From Candidatus Parakkermansia intestinigallinarum (GTDB taxonomy: Bacteria; Verrucomicrobiota; Verrucomicrobiia; Verrucomicrobiales; Akkermansiaceae), in assembly GCA_019114365.1 (NCBI GenBank), contig DXFQ01000057.1:1-39501 (forward strand): 39,501 nt of DNA, read 5' to 3'. Positions 33,301 through 39,501 of the stretch are shown here, piece by piece. The notes under the pieces were generated by a model, which saw only the letters and a list, made by a program, of their open reading frames with translations, was not told the DNA's origin and ran no database searches. A program made the translations under genes and the position numbers. Numbering within the stretch: the stretch's first letter is position 1; each line of letters begins with the position of its first letter.

Positions 33301-33925
33301 GCTGCACCTTCTCCAGATCCGTGATCACATTCATGAACTCCGGATACTGAATGCGTTTCTTGGAAAAGGCGTAGGCAATGTAATTCCAGAACTCCTCGAT
33401 ATTGCGCGGAGGCTCGGGCCAGAGGTCGAGCGCGTCATAGCCGGTGATCTCCCAACGGGAATTGAGGCGCACCAAATCGTGGTCATGCACCTCCTGCTCA
33501 ATCACGAAGCGGCGATAGCGCTTCTCGAGTTTGAGCACGAAATCCGACTCCTGATCCTCGAGATCGCGCCCGAGCTTCTCCTCCAGAATATCCGAGAGCG
33601 GCACGTCATCGAGCTCATTCGGACTCTCGGGCATGTTGGCGCCGCGGTACATGCGCTCCACCATGGTGGCGATGAGGCAAGCCCCGGCCAAATCCGCATC
33701 CTCAGCCGTGCACGAGCCAAACCAGCGGTTGCCCTGCAAGCGCAGACTGGTGCGAAAGACACCCTTCTTCGTCTCGACACGCCCCTGAATAAAGAGGTGA
33801 TTGCCGAAAATCTGCGTCACGGCCCCTTCCTTCTGCAACTTTTCACCCTCATTTCGAACCTCCTCCGCATACGAGTTGAGAAAGTTGAGGGTAGCACGAT
33901 CGGGGTTGAGTGATGGACTTAACAT
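30371..33925 (-). CDS. SNF2-family DNA translocase/helicase
   Basis: The 1184-aa protein has the full SNF2 core in its C-terminal half: ADDMGLGKTIQSITYVLW (Walker A Lys near 731), motif II LDEGQQIKNPDS (about 830), SGTPIENRLLDMWSL, and in the second lobe KVLVFSQFVSMLEII, LKAGGAGLNLTSASYVVLYD (about 1075) and QAIDRTHRIGQ (about 1105). Residues 1-650 form a long N-terminal region without a clear SWIM motif. Bacterial SNF2 proteins use ATP to move along DNA, often beside RNA polymerase (RapA) or in defence; no defence genes are next to it. Motif II is DEGQ in place of DEAQ. A single-gene unit with its own promoter and terminator. Confidence 0.92.
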   Translation of the reverse strand: MLSPSLNPDRATLNFLNSYAEEVRNEGEKLQKEGAVTQIFGNHLFIQGRVETKKGVFRTSLRLQGNRWFGSCTAEDADLAGACLIATMVERMYRGANMPESPNELDDVPLSDILEEKLGRDLEDQESDFVLKLEKRYRRFVIEQEVHDHDLVRLNSRWEITGYDALDLWPEPPRNIEEFWNYIAYAFSKKRIQYPEFMNVITDLEKVQRRIRAWEREKEVSTWYDRIQSVNERPPQPPRHPLHMRLISTINEARFEYRLQQTDEWTTIRERSQLDAIVEEYTRGALKMDPQSDILLNVLRDFADHEDTVILDLDHESSCCLMNRLFHQPALKGYLVNLDECYFKVVQEPLKWICIDDPIVPDCYGLQLVTAAGVHVTHSVRQLPGQVELYQSDETVFPGPPRWMESTEVEPRYSIPKTVIDSLEGVEFLRKIGATLPPSLEDRVVDIEMKPTFTMKIVRGLTSAETEHVLLDVTAQDAPGRRKERLGKDDWEVVEQVPVHDRTLLRFMRDYLYPIPDLLEEMNFTYDTPLASFKSRITKQFPEKFAEWCKSIPETIKVEMDDNLKSLLADPVAAAIRFEVVNQEIDWFDLRIVIDVEGVTLTKEQIRSLVSARGGYVRMDDGRWMRLEIKLDDAQRDAVTKLGLDPFDLSGETHRMHALQLADPRAAEVFDPKAWQRIKERTAEIKIDVKPDVPSTLHATLRPYQIEGFHFLAYLSVNGFGGILADDMGLGKTIQSITYVLWLREDYVRRNKQGRRKVVIPPVLIVCPKSVLDVWASETAKFAPDVRVLVIRNKEQAGVDDILANYDMVVINYAQLRVCGEQINAIKWLTVILDEGQQIKNPDSKAAKAAREITAYNRLVLSGTPIENRLLDMWSLMAFAMPGVLGSRAYFKKRFDKRKDSQSQNRLAARLKPFLLRRTKQQVAKDLPPRTEEEVYAKMEGVQRKLYKAELARIQKALLGVDSDESVKKNSFAILQGLMRLRQICCHPGLVDPKYAHEESAKLNALFYLLDQLREEGHKVLVFSQFVSMLEIIKSRLEAEQRPYNYLTGQTKDRKAEIMHFQESKEPSVFLLSLKAGGAGLNLTSASYVVLYDPWWNPAVESQAIDRTHRIGQKNKVIAYRLLTRDSVEEKIRVLQHQKNQLVTNVLGDEGFASSLDLNDLQFILAHGGDDTEEDEQLNMQVKL

Positions 33926-34001
33926 TTTTTATCTGATACGTGTGCGATGTTATGCGCGCCGCATACCGCTCCGAATACGCAGAGGCAGCGGGTATGATGT
34001 T

Positions 34002-34030
34002 ACTTTACCATGTTATCCGTAGGATTTCAA
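34002..34030 (-). promoter_or_regulatory. candidate promoter of the SNF2 gene
   Basis: On the minus strand TTGAAA (34030-34025), 17-base spacer, TAAAGT (34007-34002). The leader to the ATG at 33925 would be about 70 bases. Confidence 0.5.
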
Positions 34031-34135
34031 GATTGTATTTTTTGTTTTTACCGATTTCGGCCAAACAAAAGGCAAAAAACCGCCGTCCAATCGCCCTGCG
34101 GCATGCCGATGCGGGGATGATGACAGGATGAACTC

Positions 34136-34164
34136 TTGCATCAGCGGAGCCTCTGTGTTAAAAG
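34136..34164 (+). promoter_or_regulatory. promoter of the L,D-transpeptidase-like gene, close to the start codon
   Basis: TTGCAT (34136-34141), 16- or 17-base spacer, TTAAAA or TAAAAG (34158-34164), then 8-9 bases to the ATG at 34173. Confidence 0.55.
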
Positions 34165-34172
34165 ACGGCGCG

Positions 34173-34916
34173 ATGAAAACCTGGCTCTGCGCCCTTTTTC
34201 TGCTGTTGGCCCTCAGCGCGGCACGTGCCGCCGTGCCCTCAGACTGTACACAGGCTGTCGTGGGCATCGCCGACGGATGGGACAACTCGCGCGTCACCCT
34301 CCACCTGCTGGAGAAAGACCGCAGCGGCCGCTGGCAGCGCGTTCTCGGCCCCGTTTCGGCGAGGCTGGGTCGCAATGGGCTCGTCTGGGGTCTGGGTCTT
34401 CACCAACTGCCGAAAGGCGCACGCGTGAAGGTCGAGGGCGACGGCCGGTCACCCGCCGGAATCTTCCCCATCGGGGGAATTTGGACAACCAACAAAACCC
34501 CGGTGAGGCACCATCGCAACCTGCGCGAAGTGCGCGTCGGGCCGGCGGATCTCTGGGTCTCAGACCCCGCCACGCCGCAACTCTACAACCGCTGGGTGCG
34601 GCTCGACCACCCGGCCTCAAGCGACTGGGAAAAGCGCGAGCAGATGCGGCAGAGCGATTACGCGCACAGCATCAAGCTGCTCATCTGTCACAACACGCCG
34701 GAAATCCGCGGCTGCCCCGTCGTCGGGCGCGGCTCGTCCATCTTCTTTCACATCTGGCGCGACAACGGCAGCAAACCCACGGCGGGCTGCACCAGCATGG
34801 CCGAGTCAAACCTGCGCGCCATCATTGCTCGCATCGACCCCGCCCGCAAGCCCGTTTACATCCTGCTGCCGAAGGCGGAATACCTGCAACGACGCCGTGC
34901 GTGGCGACTCCCCTGA
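34173..34916 (+). CDS. secreted L,D-transpeptidase-like (YkuD-fold) protein
   Basis: The 247-aa protein has a signal peptide (LCALFLLLALSAARA, cleavage near residue 19-20) and the catalytic pattern of the YkuD/ErfK family: DGRSPAGIFPIG (90-101), FFHIWRDNGS with H193, and PTAGCTSM with the nucleophile C206. Family members make or remodel 3-3 peptidoglycan cross-links or attach lipoproteins; this branch, of the kind labelled L,D-peptidoglycan transpeptidase-like or conserved exported protein, has an unproven substrate. The start at 34173 is chosen over 34128 because it gives the signal peptide and follows the promoter directly. Confidence 0.85.
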   Translation: MKTWLCALFLLLALSAARAAVPSDCTQAVVGIADGWDNSRVTLHLLEKDRSGRWQRVLGPVSARLGRNGLVWGLGLHQLPKGARVKVEGDGRSPAGIFPIGGIWTTNKTPVRHHRNLREVRVGPADLWVSDPATPQLYNRWVRLDHPASSDWEKREQMRQSDYAHSIKLLICHNTPEIRGCPVVGRGSSIFFHIWRDNGSKPTAGCTSMAESNLRAIIARIDPARKPVYILLPKAEYLQRRRAWRLP

Positions 34917-34942
34917 GCCGAGCACCAAGACGTGCTTTCCGC

Positions 34943-34971
34943 TTGACTCCGGCAACAGAATCGTGTAGATA
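34943..34971 (+). promoter_or_regulatory. promoter of the unknown secreted protein, close to the start codon
   Basis: TTGACT (34943-34948), 17-base spacer, TAGATA (34966-34971), 11 bases, ATG at 34983. Confidence 0.65.
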
Positions 34972-34982
34972 AACAGCCAGCC

Positions 34983-35504
34983 ATGCGTTGCATCTCATCA
35001 TCCGCCATACTCAGCGCTCTCCTTGCGCTGACCTGCCTTCCGGCCGTCGCTGCCGACAACAATCAAACCTTCGACCCCGACAAGCAGGGCGAGCACAATT
35101 CTCAATACAAGCAATTCTGGGTCGGCGTCTTCGACGCCAAGGGAACGGCGCAGACCTGCATCAAGCTTTCGACCATCGTCTCGGTCAACATCCATACTTA
35201 CATGCTGGACGGCGCGACCAAGATTACCGAATGCACCATCGACACCCTCGGCAACAACTCGATCCGCATCTACGGCTCCGGCTCCGACCGCGTGCAGCGC
35301 ACCCGCGAACAGCTGAGCAACACGCGCGACCTCATCGACGGCAAGACCGGCGGCGCCTCGCGCTACCCCGGCAAAAAATTCCCCGAGGGAACGTACAGCC
35401 ACAACATCGAATTTCAGGTGGACAGCGCCGCTGAAGTTCAGAGAATCTACGAATCCGTCCTCAAAGCTTGGTTGAACAACAAGGGCTGCGTCTACAGATC
35501 CTGA
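34983..35504 (+). CDS. secreted protein of unknown function
   Basis: The 173-aa protein has a signal peptide (ILSALLALTCLPAVAA, cleavage near AVA-AD, residue 23). The mature part has a predicted mixed alpha/beta character (QFWVGVFDAKGTAQTCIKLSTIVSVNIHTYML, then NSIRIYGSGSDRVQRTREQL) and three Cys, of which two in the body (TCIKL and TECTID) and one near the end (GCVYRS) could form disulfides. No family was recognised. It has its own promoter 67 bases after the L,D-transpeptidase-like gene, and the secreted FKBP gene follows 68 bases below, so an envelope role is plausible but unproven. Confidence 0.75.
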   Translation: MRCISSSAILSALLALTCLPAVAADNNQTFDPDKQGEHNSQYKQFWVGVFDAKGTAQTCIKLSTIVSVNIHTYMLDGATKITECTIDTLGNNSIRIYGSGSDRVQRTREQLSNTRDLIDGKTGGASRYPGKKFPEGTYSHNIEFQVDSAAEVQRIYESVLKAWLNNKGCVYRS

Positions 35505-35572
35505 GAAGCCCGGCCCGAGATTTTCCGCTTGTTTTTCAACTGACTTTTCACCATTTTCATCACATACCCCAT

Positions 35573-36859
35573 ATGAAAAAAACACACATGACAACGCTGG
35601 CGCTCGCCGTCTCGGCTCTTTCGCCGCTGGCCTTCGCCAACTCCGAATCCCCGACCGATCAACCCGGCGGACCCGACGCCACGCCCACTTCCGGCGAGAC
35701 TCCCGCTCCTGCCCCCGCCCCCGCTCCGGCTCCGGCTTCCGCCGCAGCCGCAGCAGAGGATGATGAAGAAGCCCTCTTCAAGGCGGCCGAGGAAGCCGCA
35801 GCCAAAATCACGCAGGATCAGGCCTTTGAATTTCTCTCCGTCGCCGTCGGGTACCAGCTCGGGCGCGACATGGCAACGGGGCTGCCCGGCTCCAAGGCCG
35901 AGGACCTCAATGAGCAGACCCTCCTCCAAGGCGTTGCCGACGGCCTCTCCAACCGACCGGATCCCGAAATCGCCAACCTCGACGTCACCTCTTACCTCTA
36001 CGCCGTGCAGAAACTCATGGCCAAGCGTGCCGGCGAAGAGCTCCCCGTGCCGACCGATCTCAGCCCCGAGGAGCAGAAGAGCTACAATGAAGTCGTCGCC
36101 GCGGCTGACAAGATCAGCGAGGCCGATGCGCTCAAGTTCTTCAACTACTTCATGGGTTACCAGCTGGGCCAGGGTATCGGAGCCGACTTCGCGGGCGTGG
36201 CCGCCGGCGATATTCGCTTCTCCGGCATCAGTCAGGGTGTCCAAAGTGCCTATAGCGGCAAGGTTCCCGAGCTGTTCAACTCCCCGGAGAAACTCGCTCC
36301 CTACGCGATTGCCCTCGATAAGATTCTCTGCGATCGCCTCATGGCTCAGGGCGAAGTCAACCTGAAGAAGGGGCTGGACTTCCTCGCCGAAAACGGCAAG
36401 AAGGAGGGCGTCGTCACCACCCCCTCGGGTCTCCAGTACAAAGTCCTCACCGTCAGCACGGGCGAGAAGTACGATGAGAAGAAGCACGGCGCGAATGCGG
36501 AATGCAGCGTGACCTACGAAGGCCGCCTCATCGACGGTACCGTCTTTGACGCCACGGAGGTTCCCGTCTCCTTCCCCATCAACGGCGTCGTTCCCGGCTT
36601 CTCCGAGGCTCTCAAGATGATGCCCGTCGGCTCGGAGTGGGAGATCTACATCCCCGCCGAGCTCGGCTACGGCGTGCAGGGTCCGTCGATCATCGGCAGC
36701 AACTCCGTGCTCATCTTCAAGGTGAAGCTCCACAGCCTCAAGACCGGGCGCGGCACGGCCGGCAACCCCATTGAGCTCACGCCCGAGCTCGAAGCACAGC
36801 TGCGCCAGCAGGGCCTCATCGGCAGTGAAGTCGGCACGGGCACCCAGCCCGCGGAGTAA
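35573..36859 (+). CDS. secreted FKBP-type peptidyl-prolyl isomerase with doubled N-terminal domain
   Basis: The 428-aa protein has a signal peptide (TTLALAVSALSPLAFA), an Ala/Pro linker (APAPAPAPAPASAAAAA), two successive FKBP_N-like helical blocks (about 85-150, GYQLGRDMATGLPGSKAEDL; about 185-285, GYQLGQGIGADFAGVAAGDI) and one FKBP_C domain (about 290-400; GTVFDATEVPVSF, VVPGFSEALKMMPVGSEW, IPAELGYG). It assists folding of exported proteins by proline isomerisation. Mip/FkpA proteins usually have one N-terminal dimerisation domain, so the duplication is unusual. The start at 35573 gives the signal peptide; the open frame runs upstream to 35468. A perfect terminator follows. Confidence 0.9.
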   Translation: MKKTHMTTLALAVSALSPLAFANSESPTDQPGGPDATPTSGETPAPAPAPAPAPASAAAAAEDDEEALFKAAEEAAAKITQDQAFEFLSVAVGYQLGRDMATGLPGSKAEDLNEQTLLQGVADGLSNRPDPEIANLDVTSYLYAVQKLMAKRAGEELPVPTDLSPEEQKSYNEVVAAADKISEADALKFFNYFMGYQLGQGIGADFAGVAAGDIRFSGISQGVQSAYSGKVPELFNSPEKLAPYAIALDKILCDRLMAQGEVNLKKGLDFLAENGKKEGVVTTPSGLQYKVLTVSTGEKYDEKKHGANAECSVTYEGRLIDGTVFDATEVPVSFPINGVVPGFSEALKMMPVGSEWEIYIPAELGYGVQGPSIIGSNSVLIFKVKLHSLKTGRGTAGNPIELTPELEAQLRQQGLIGSEVGTGTQPAE

Positions 36860-36892
36860 GGCCGAGACCTTGCACCATCATTCGCGTTTTCC

Positions 36893-36923
36893 GGCAGGTC
36901 GGGACAACCCGACCTGCCTTTTT
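36893..36923 (+). terminator. intrinsic terminator after the secreted FKBP gene
   Basis: A perfect 11-bp stem GGCAGGTCGGG/CCCGACCTGCC with an ACAA loop is followed by five T residues (36919-36923). Confidence 0.9.
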
Positions 36924-37052
36924 GCTGATTCGTCTGCTTTTAGCGAGGGAGCCGACCTGCCCTGCGGAGCGCCCGTCTCGCCCGTCTCGCCTTCCCGCCG
37001 CCCTGCGCCGAGATCGGCCTCCGCCTGTCAGAGAGCGATGCCGCATCTCGGC

Positions 37053-37080
37053 TTGCCTTTCGGGCTGCTTCTGCTACAAT
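37053..37080 (+). promoter_or_regulatory. promoter of the cytoplasmic FKBP gene, abutting the start codon
   Basis: TTGCCT (37053-37058), 16-base spacer, TACAAT (37075-37080), then GGGGCC and ATG at 37087. The -10 box and its distance from ATG match those of birA. Confidence 0.65.
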
Positions 37081-37086
37081 GGGGCC

Positions 37087-37728
37087 ATGACTGAACAGCA
37101 GGACATGCAGAACGTGATGAGCTACCTCATCGGTTACCGCCTCGGCTCTCAAATCCTCCCCCAGATGCTCCCCGGCATCACCGCCGCCGACATCAGCGCC
37201 GAGAAGCTCGGCAAGGGCCTCGTCGACGGACTCAACGGCGACATGGACATGAGCATCGTCAACGAAAAAATCGACCGCTACCAGCATGAGTTCCTCTCCA
37301 TGTTGCACCGTCGCGGCGAACAGAAAGCTCAGGCCAACCTCGAACTCGGGCGCAAGTATATGGAGGAGAACGGCAAGCGCGAGACCGTCACCACGACCGC
37401 CAGCGGCTTGCAGTACGAAGTCCTCACCCCCGGCGGCAGCGAGAAGTACGACCCCGCCAAGCACGGCGACGCCCCCACGGCCAAAGTCATGTACAAGGGC
37501 ACCCTTGTCGACGGCACCGTCTTCGACCAATCGCAGCAGCCCGTCGAGTTCAACATCCGCCAAGTCATCCCCGGCTTCACCGAGGCGCTCAAGCTCATGC
37601 CCGTCGGTGCCAAATGGCGCGTCACCATTCCGGCCAAGCTCGCCTACGGCGAAAACGGCCCCGGCAGCATCGGCCCGAACAGCACCCTCATCTTTGAAAT
37701 GGAGCTGCTCGGTCTGACTCGAGCCTAA
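37087..37728 (+). CDS. FKBP-type peptidyl-prolyl isomerase, cytoplasmic form
   Basis: The 213-aa protein has one N-terminal helical dimerisation block (about 1-95, SYLIGYRLGSQILPQMLPGITAADI) and one FKBP_C domain (about 105-210; GTVFDQSQQPVEFNIRQVIPGF, KWRVTIPAKLAYGENGPG, NSTLIFEMELL). It has no signal peptide, unlike the paralogue encoded just upstream, so it probably acts in the cytoplasm. Sequence similarity and adjacency show that the two genes arose by duplication. A longer open frame to 36922 is rejected because it crosses the promoter. A strong terminator follows. Confidence 0.92.
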   Translation: MTEQQDMQNVMSYLIGYRLGSQILPQMLPGITAADISAEKLGKGLVDGLNGDMDMSIVNEKIDRYQHEFLSMLHRRGEQKAQANLELGRKYMEENGKRETVTTTASGLQYEVLTPGGSEKYDPAKHGDAPTAKVMYKGTLVDGTVFDQSQQPVEFNIRQVIPGFTEALKLMPVGAKWRVTIPAKLAYGENGPGSIGPNSTLIFEMELLGLTRA

Positions 37729-37743
37729 TCCGCTCCGTACGCC

Positions 37744-37782
37744 GACAGGCCTTGCCCGCACCGGCAGGGCCTGTCGTCTTTT
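37744..37782 (+). terminator. intrinsic terminator between the FKBP gene and menD
   Basis: A 13-bp stem (37744-37756 with 37763-37775, one G-T pair) with a 6-base loop is followed by GTCTTTT. It separates menD from the upstream gene, so menD needs its own promoter, which I cannot identify. Confidence 0.85.
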
Positions 37783-37821
37783 CGCGTCATCAGCCCCTTT
37801 CCGCATCCGCCCCTCTCCCGC

Positions 37822-39465
37822 GTGTACGACCGCGAACAACTCAGCGACATTCCCGCCGTGCGCGAGCTTGTCGCTCTCATGCAGGCGCACGGCGTCACCC
37901 GCTGCGTTCTCTGCCCGGGGAGCCGCAACGCCCCCATCGTGCGGAGCCTCTCGAGCTCGTCAGCCTTCAGCTGCCGAGCCGTCACCGATGAGCGGAGTGC
38001 CGGCTACGTGGCGCTCGGCTGGAGCGCGGCGGCGCACGGTGCGCCCGTCGCCGTTTGCGTCACCTCCGGCAGCGCCCTGCTCAACTTGCATCCGGCCGTG
38101 GCCGAGGCCCATTACCGTCACCTCCCGCTGCTCGTCCTCTCGGCTGACAGGCCGGGGGCTTGGATAGGCCAACAGGACGGCCAAACCCTCCCCCAGCCCG
38201 GCGTCTACGGCACACTGACCATACGCAACCTCAGTCTCCCCGAGAGCGGCGACGCCTGGCACCGCAACCGCCTCATCAACGAAGCCCTGCTGGCGCTGCA
38301 ACGCCGAGGCGGCGGACCCGTGCACCTCAACATCCCGCTGGCACCCCCGCTCAGCGGCGTCTGTGCCGCAGAGCCCATCCCCCCGCGCGTGATACGCCTC
38401 AGCAGGCTTGACGACGAGGCCGACGGTGACCTTCTCCGCGCGGCCGTCGCGGCGGCCCCTCGGCGCATGCTGCTGCTCGGGCAACTCCCCCGGCGTCCGC
38501 TCTGGGCCGAAGCCTTTCGCCGCGCCGGCTGGGCCGTCGTCGGTGAACACCTCAGCAATGCCGGAGCCATCGCCCAAACCCGCCCCGAACGTATGTTGGC
38601 CGCGCAGCTGACGGACGAAGAAGCCTGCGCCCTGAGCCCGGACCTGCTCATCAGCTGCGGCGGCTGCCTCATCTCCCCGCGGCTCAAACAACTGCTGCGC
38701 CGCTGTCCCCCGCGCGAACACTGGCACGTGAGCCCCGACGGAGAAGTTATCGACAGCTTCTGCTGCCTGAGCCGCTGCCTCGTCGGCAGCCCCGAACGGA
38801 TGGCCTTCCTCGCCGATGCGCCCGCCGCCGACCGCCGCTATGCCGAGCGCTGGATGCGCCCCGCCCGTCCCGCGGGCTCGGCCGCAGCCGGCAAGGGCGA
38901 GCCGAGCTCCCCCTCCGGCCCCGCCCTCGTCGGAGCCCTTATGGCGAAACTCCGCCCGGGCGACACCCTGCATCTGGCCAACAGCTCAGCCGTGCGATTC
39001 GCCCAGCTCTTCGACTTGCCCGACGGCGTGCAAGTTGAATGCAACCGCGGCACCAACGGCATTGAAGGCAGCCTCTCCACCGCCCTCGGCTACGCCCTGA
39101 GCCCCGAAGCCCGAGGGTTGCAACTGCTTGTTATCGGAGACCTGAGCTTCTTTTACGACATGAACGCCCTCGGGCTGCCCGAGCTGCCGTCCTCTCTGCG
39201 CATCCTGCTGCTCAACAACGGCGGAGGCGGCATCTTCGCCACTCTGCCCGGCCCGAGCAATCCCCTCGTCAGCGGCATCTGCCGCAGCCGAGCGAAAGGC
39301 TGGGCAGTCAGCTGCGGCTGCCGATACCGAGAACTGCGGCAAGCCGGAGAAAGCGCCGAAGCCATAGCCGGGCTCATGGAGCGGGAAAGCGACGGCCCCG
39401 TCCTGCTCGAAGCCTTCACCGACGCCGCCCGAGATGCCGCCGAGTCGGCGAGACTCCTCGGCTGA
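37822..39465 (+). CDS. menD: menaquinone biosynthesis protein MenD (SEPHCHC synthase)
   Basis: The 547-aa thiamine-diphosphate enzyme joins isochorismate and 2-oxoglutarate to give SEPHCHC, the first committed step of menaquinone synthesis. It shows CPGSRNAP (31-38), TDERSAGY with the ThDP-activating E57, CVTSGSALLNLHPAVAEAHY, DRPGAWIGQQDGQT, and in the C-terminal third NRGTNGIEGSLSTALGYA, VIGDLSFFYDMNAL and LLNNGGGGIF. The start is GTG at 37822, supported by the usual position of the first helix. No Shine-Dalgarno is seen. The organism therefore makes menaquinone by the classical pathway. The other men genes are outside the window; 36 bases of non-coding sequence remain after the stop. Confidence 0.95.
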   Translation: MYDREQLSDIPAVRELVALMQAHGVTRCVLCPGSRNAPIVRSLSSSSAFSCRAVTDERSAGYVALGWSAAAHGAPVAVCVTSGSALLNLHPAVAEAHYRHLPLLVLSADRPGAWIGQQDGQTLPQPGVYGTLTIRNLSLPESGDAWHRNRLINEALLALQRRGGGPVHLNIPLAPPLSGVCAAEPIPPRVIRLSRLDDEADGDLLRAAVAAAPRRMLLLGQLPRRPLWAEAFRRAGWAVVGEHLSNAGAIAQTRPERMLAAQLTDEEACALSPDLLISCGGCLISPRLKQLLRRCPPREHWHVSPDGEVIDSFCCLSRCLVGSPERMAFLADAPAADRRYAERWMRPARPAGSAAAGKGEPSSPSGPALVGALMAKLRPGDTLHLANSSAVRFAQLFDLPDGVQVECNRGTNGIEGSLSTALGYALSPEARGLQLLVIGDLSFFYDMNALGLPELPSSLRILLLNNGGGGIFATLPGPSNPLVSGICRSRAKGWAVSCGCRYRELRQAGESAEAIAGLMERESDGPVLLEAFTDAARDAAESARLLG

Positions 39466-39501
39466 AGCCTCCCTCCCGCGCACGCCTTTCCCCATCCCCC
39501 C

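Noticed and set aside
30344..33913. An open frame of 1189 codons on the strand opposite the SNF2 gene
   Set aside because: It mirrors the SNF2 gene, which has all helicase motifs. Long antisense frames arise in GC-rich genes from codon bias. The antisense product is low-complexity (His, Leu, Arg rich) and matches no family.
1..39501. tRNA or rRNA genes
   Set aside because: No cloverleaf with a T-loop motif and no rRNA-like segment was recognised on reading both strands; a tRNAscan run would be decisive.

Overview
The window is 39.5 kb of GC-rich bacterial chromosome, densely coding on both strands, with one clear mobile element. No rRNA, tRNA or CRISPR array was recognised. The gene content is: a GH57/glycosyltransferase pair, a PUR-family nucleic-acid-binding protein, a GldA/GldF/GldG/DUF4340-type ABC cluster, a secreted GH29 fucosidase, a 1184-aa SNF2 helicase, two FKBP isomerases and menD. 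This mix, together with the near absence of Shine-Dalgarno motifs, suggests a member of the PVC/Bacteroidota side of the tree. A Verrucomicrobiota relative of Akkermansia is my best guess. That is an inference from gene content; no marker gene settles it.

Layout. 0-2.6 kb: a minus-strand pair, glycogen-synthase-like glycosyltransferase then a GH57 protein that lacks the usual catalytic nucleophile. 2.8-4.5 kb: PUR-family protein, then divergent birA and a GNAT acetyltransferase. 4.5-7.1 kb: a DUF262 gene remnant split by an IS256-family element with a perfect 8-bp target duplication (ACGACGAG). 7.2-11.4 kb: a PPOX/NimA-like flavoprotein, a DUF3592 membrane protein, a lipoprotein flavodoxin and an iron-type alcohol dehydrogenase. 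11.5-13.7 kb: a minus-strand run of osmC, membrane protein, lipoprotein and tlyA. 13.7-14.1 kb: a hairpin-rich gap. 14.1-20.0 kb: a four-gene ABC-2 exporter cluster. 20.0-22.2 kb: fucosidase. 22.2-27.7 kb: prmA, tsaB, a YkgJ-like CxxCxxC protein and a 1191-aa ABCG-type transporter. 27.7-30.0 kb: a CDF metal exporter and a membrane protein. 30.3-33.9 kb: SNF2 helicase. 34.1-37.7 kb: L,D-transpeptidase-like protein, an unknown secreted protein and two FKBP isomerases. 37.8-39.5 kb: menD.

The most notable signal is regulatory. At least eight independent genes (birA, GNAT, osmC, ABC ATPase, CDF, the L,D-transpeptidase-like gene, the unknown secreted protein, the cytoplasmic FKBP) have a sigma70-like promoter whose -10 box ends only 6-11 bases before the start codon. 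A ninth, the small membrane protein, has a 14-base gap. This predicts leaderless or nearly leaderless mRNAs. Genes inside operons also lack Shine-Dalgarno motifs and instead have pyrimidine- or AC-rich upstream sequences. Both observations point to a translation-initiation style unlike the E. coli model.

Other points for follow-up are the exact in-frame reconstruction of the DUF262 gene after removing the IS, large hairpins guarding the transposase gene, the unusual N-terminal half of the 1191-aa ABC transporter, the polylysine tail of the fucosidase, and the doubled N-terminal domain of the secreted FKBP.
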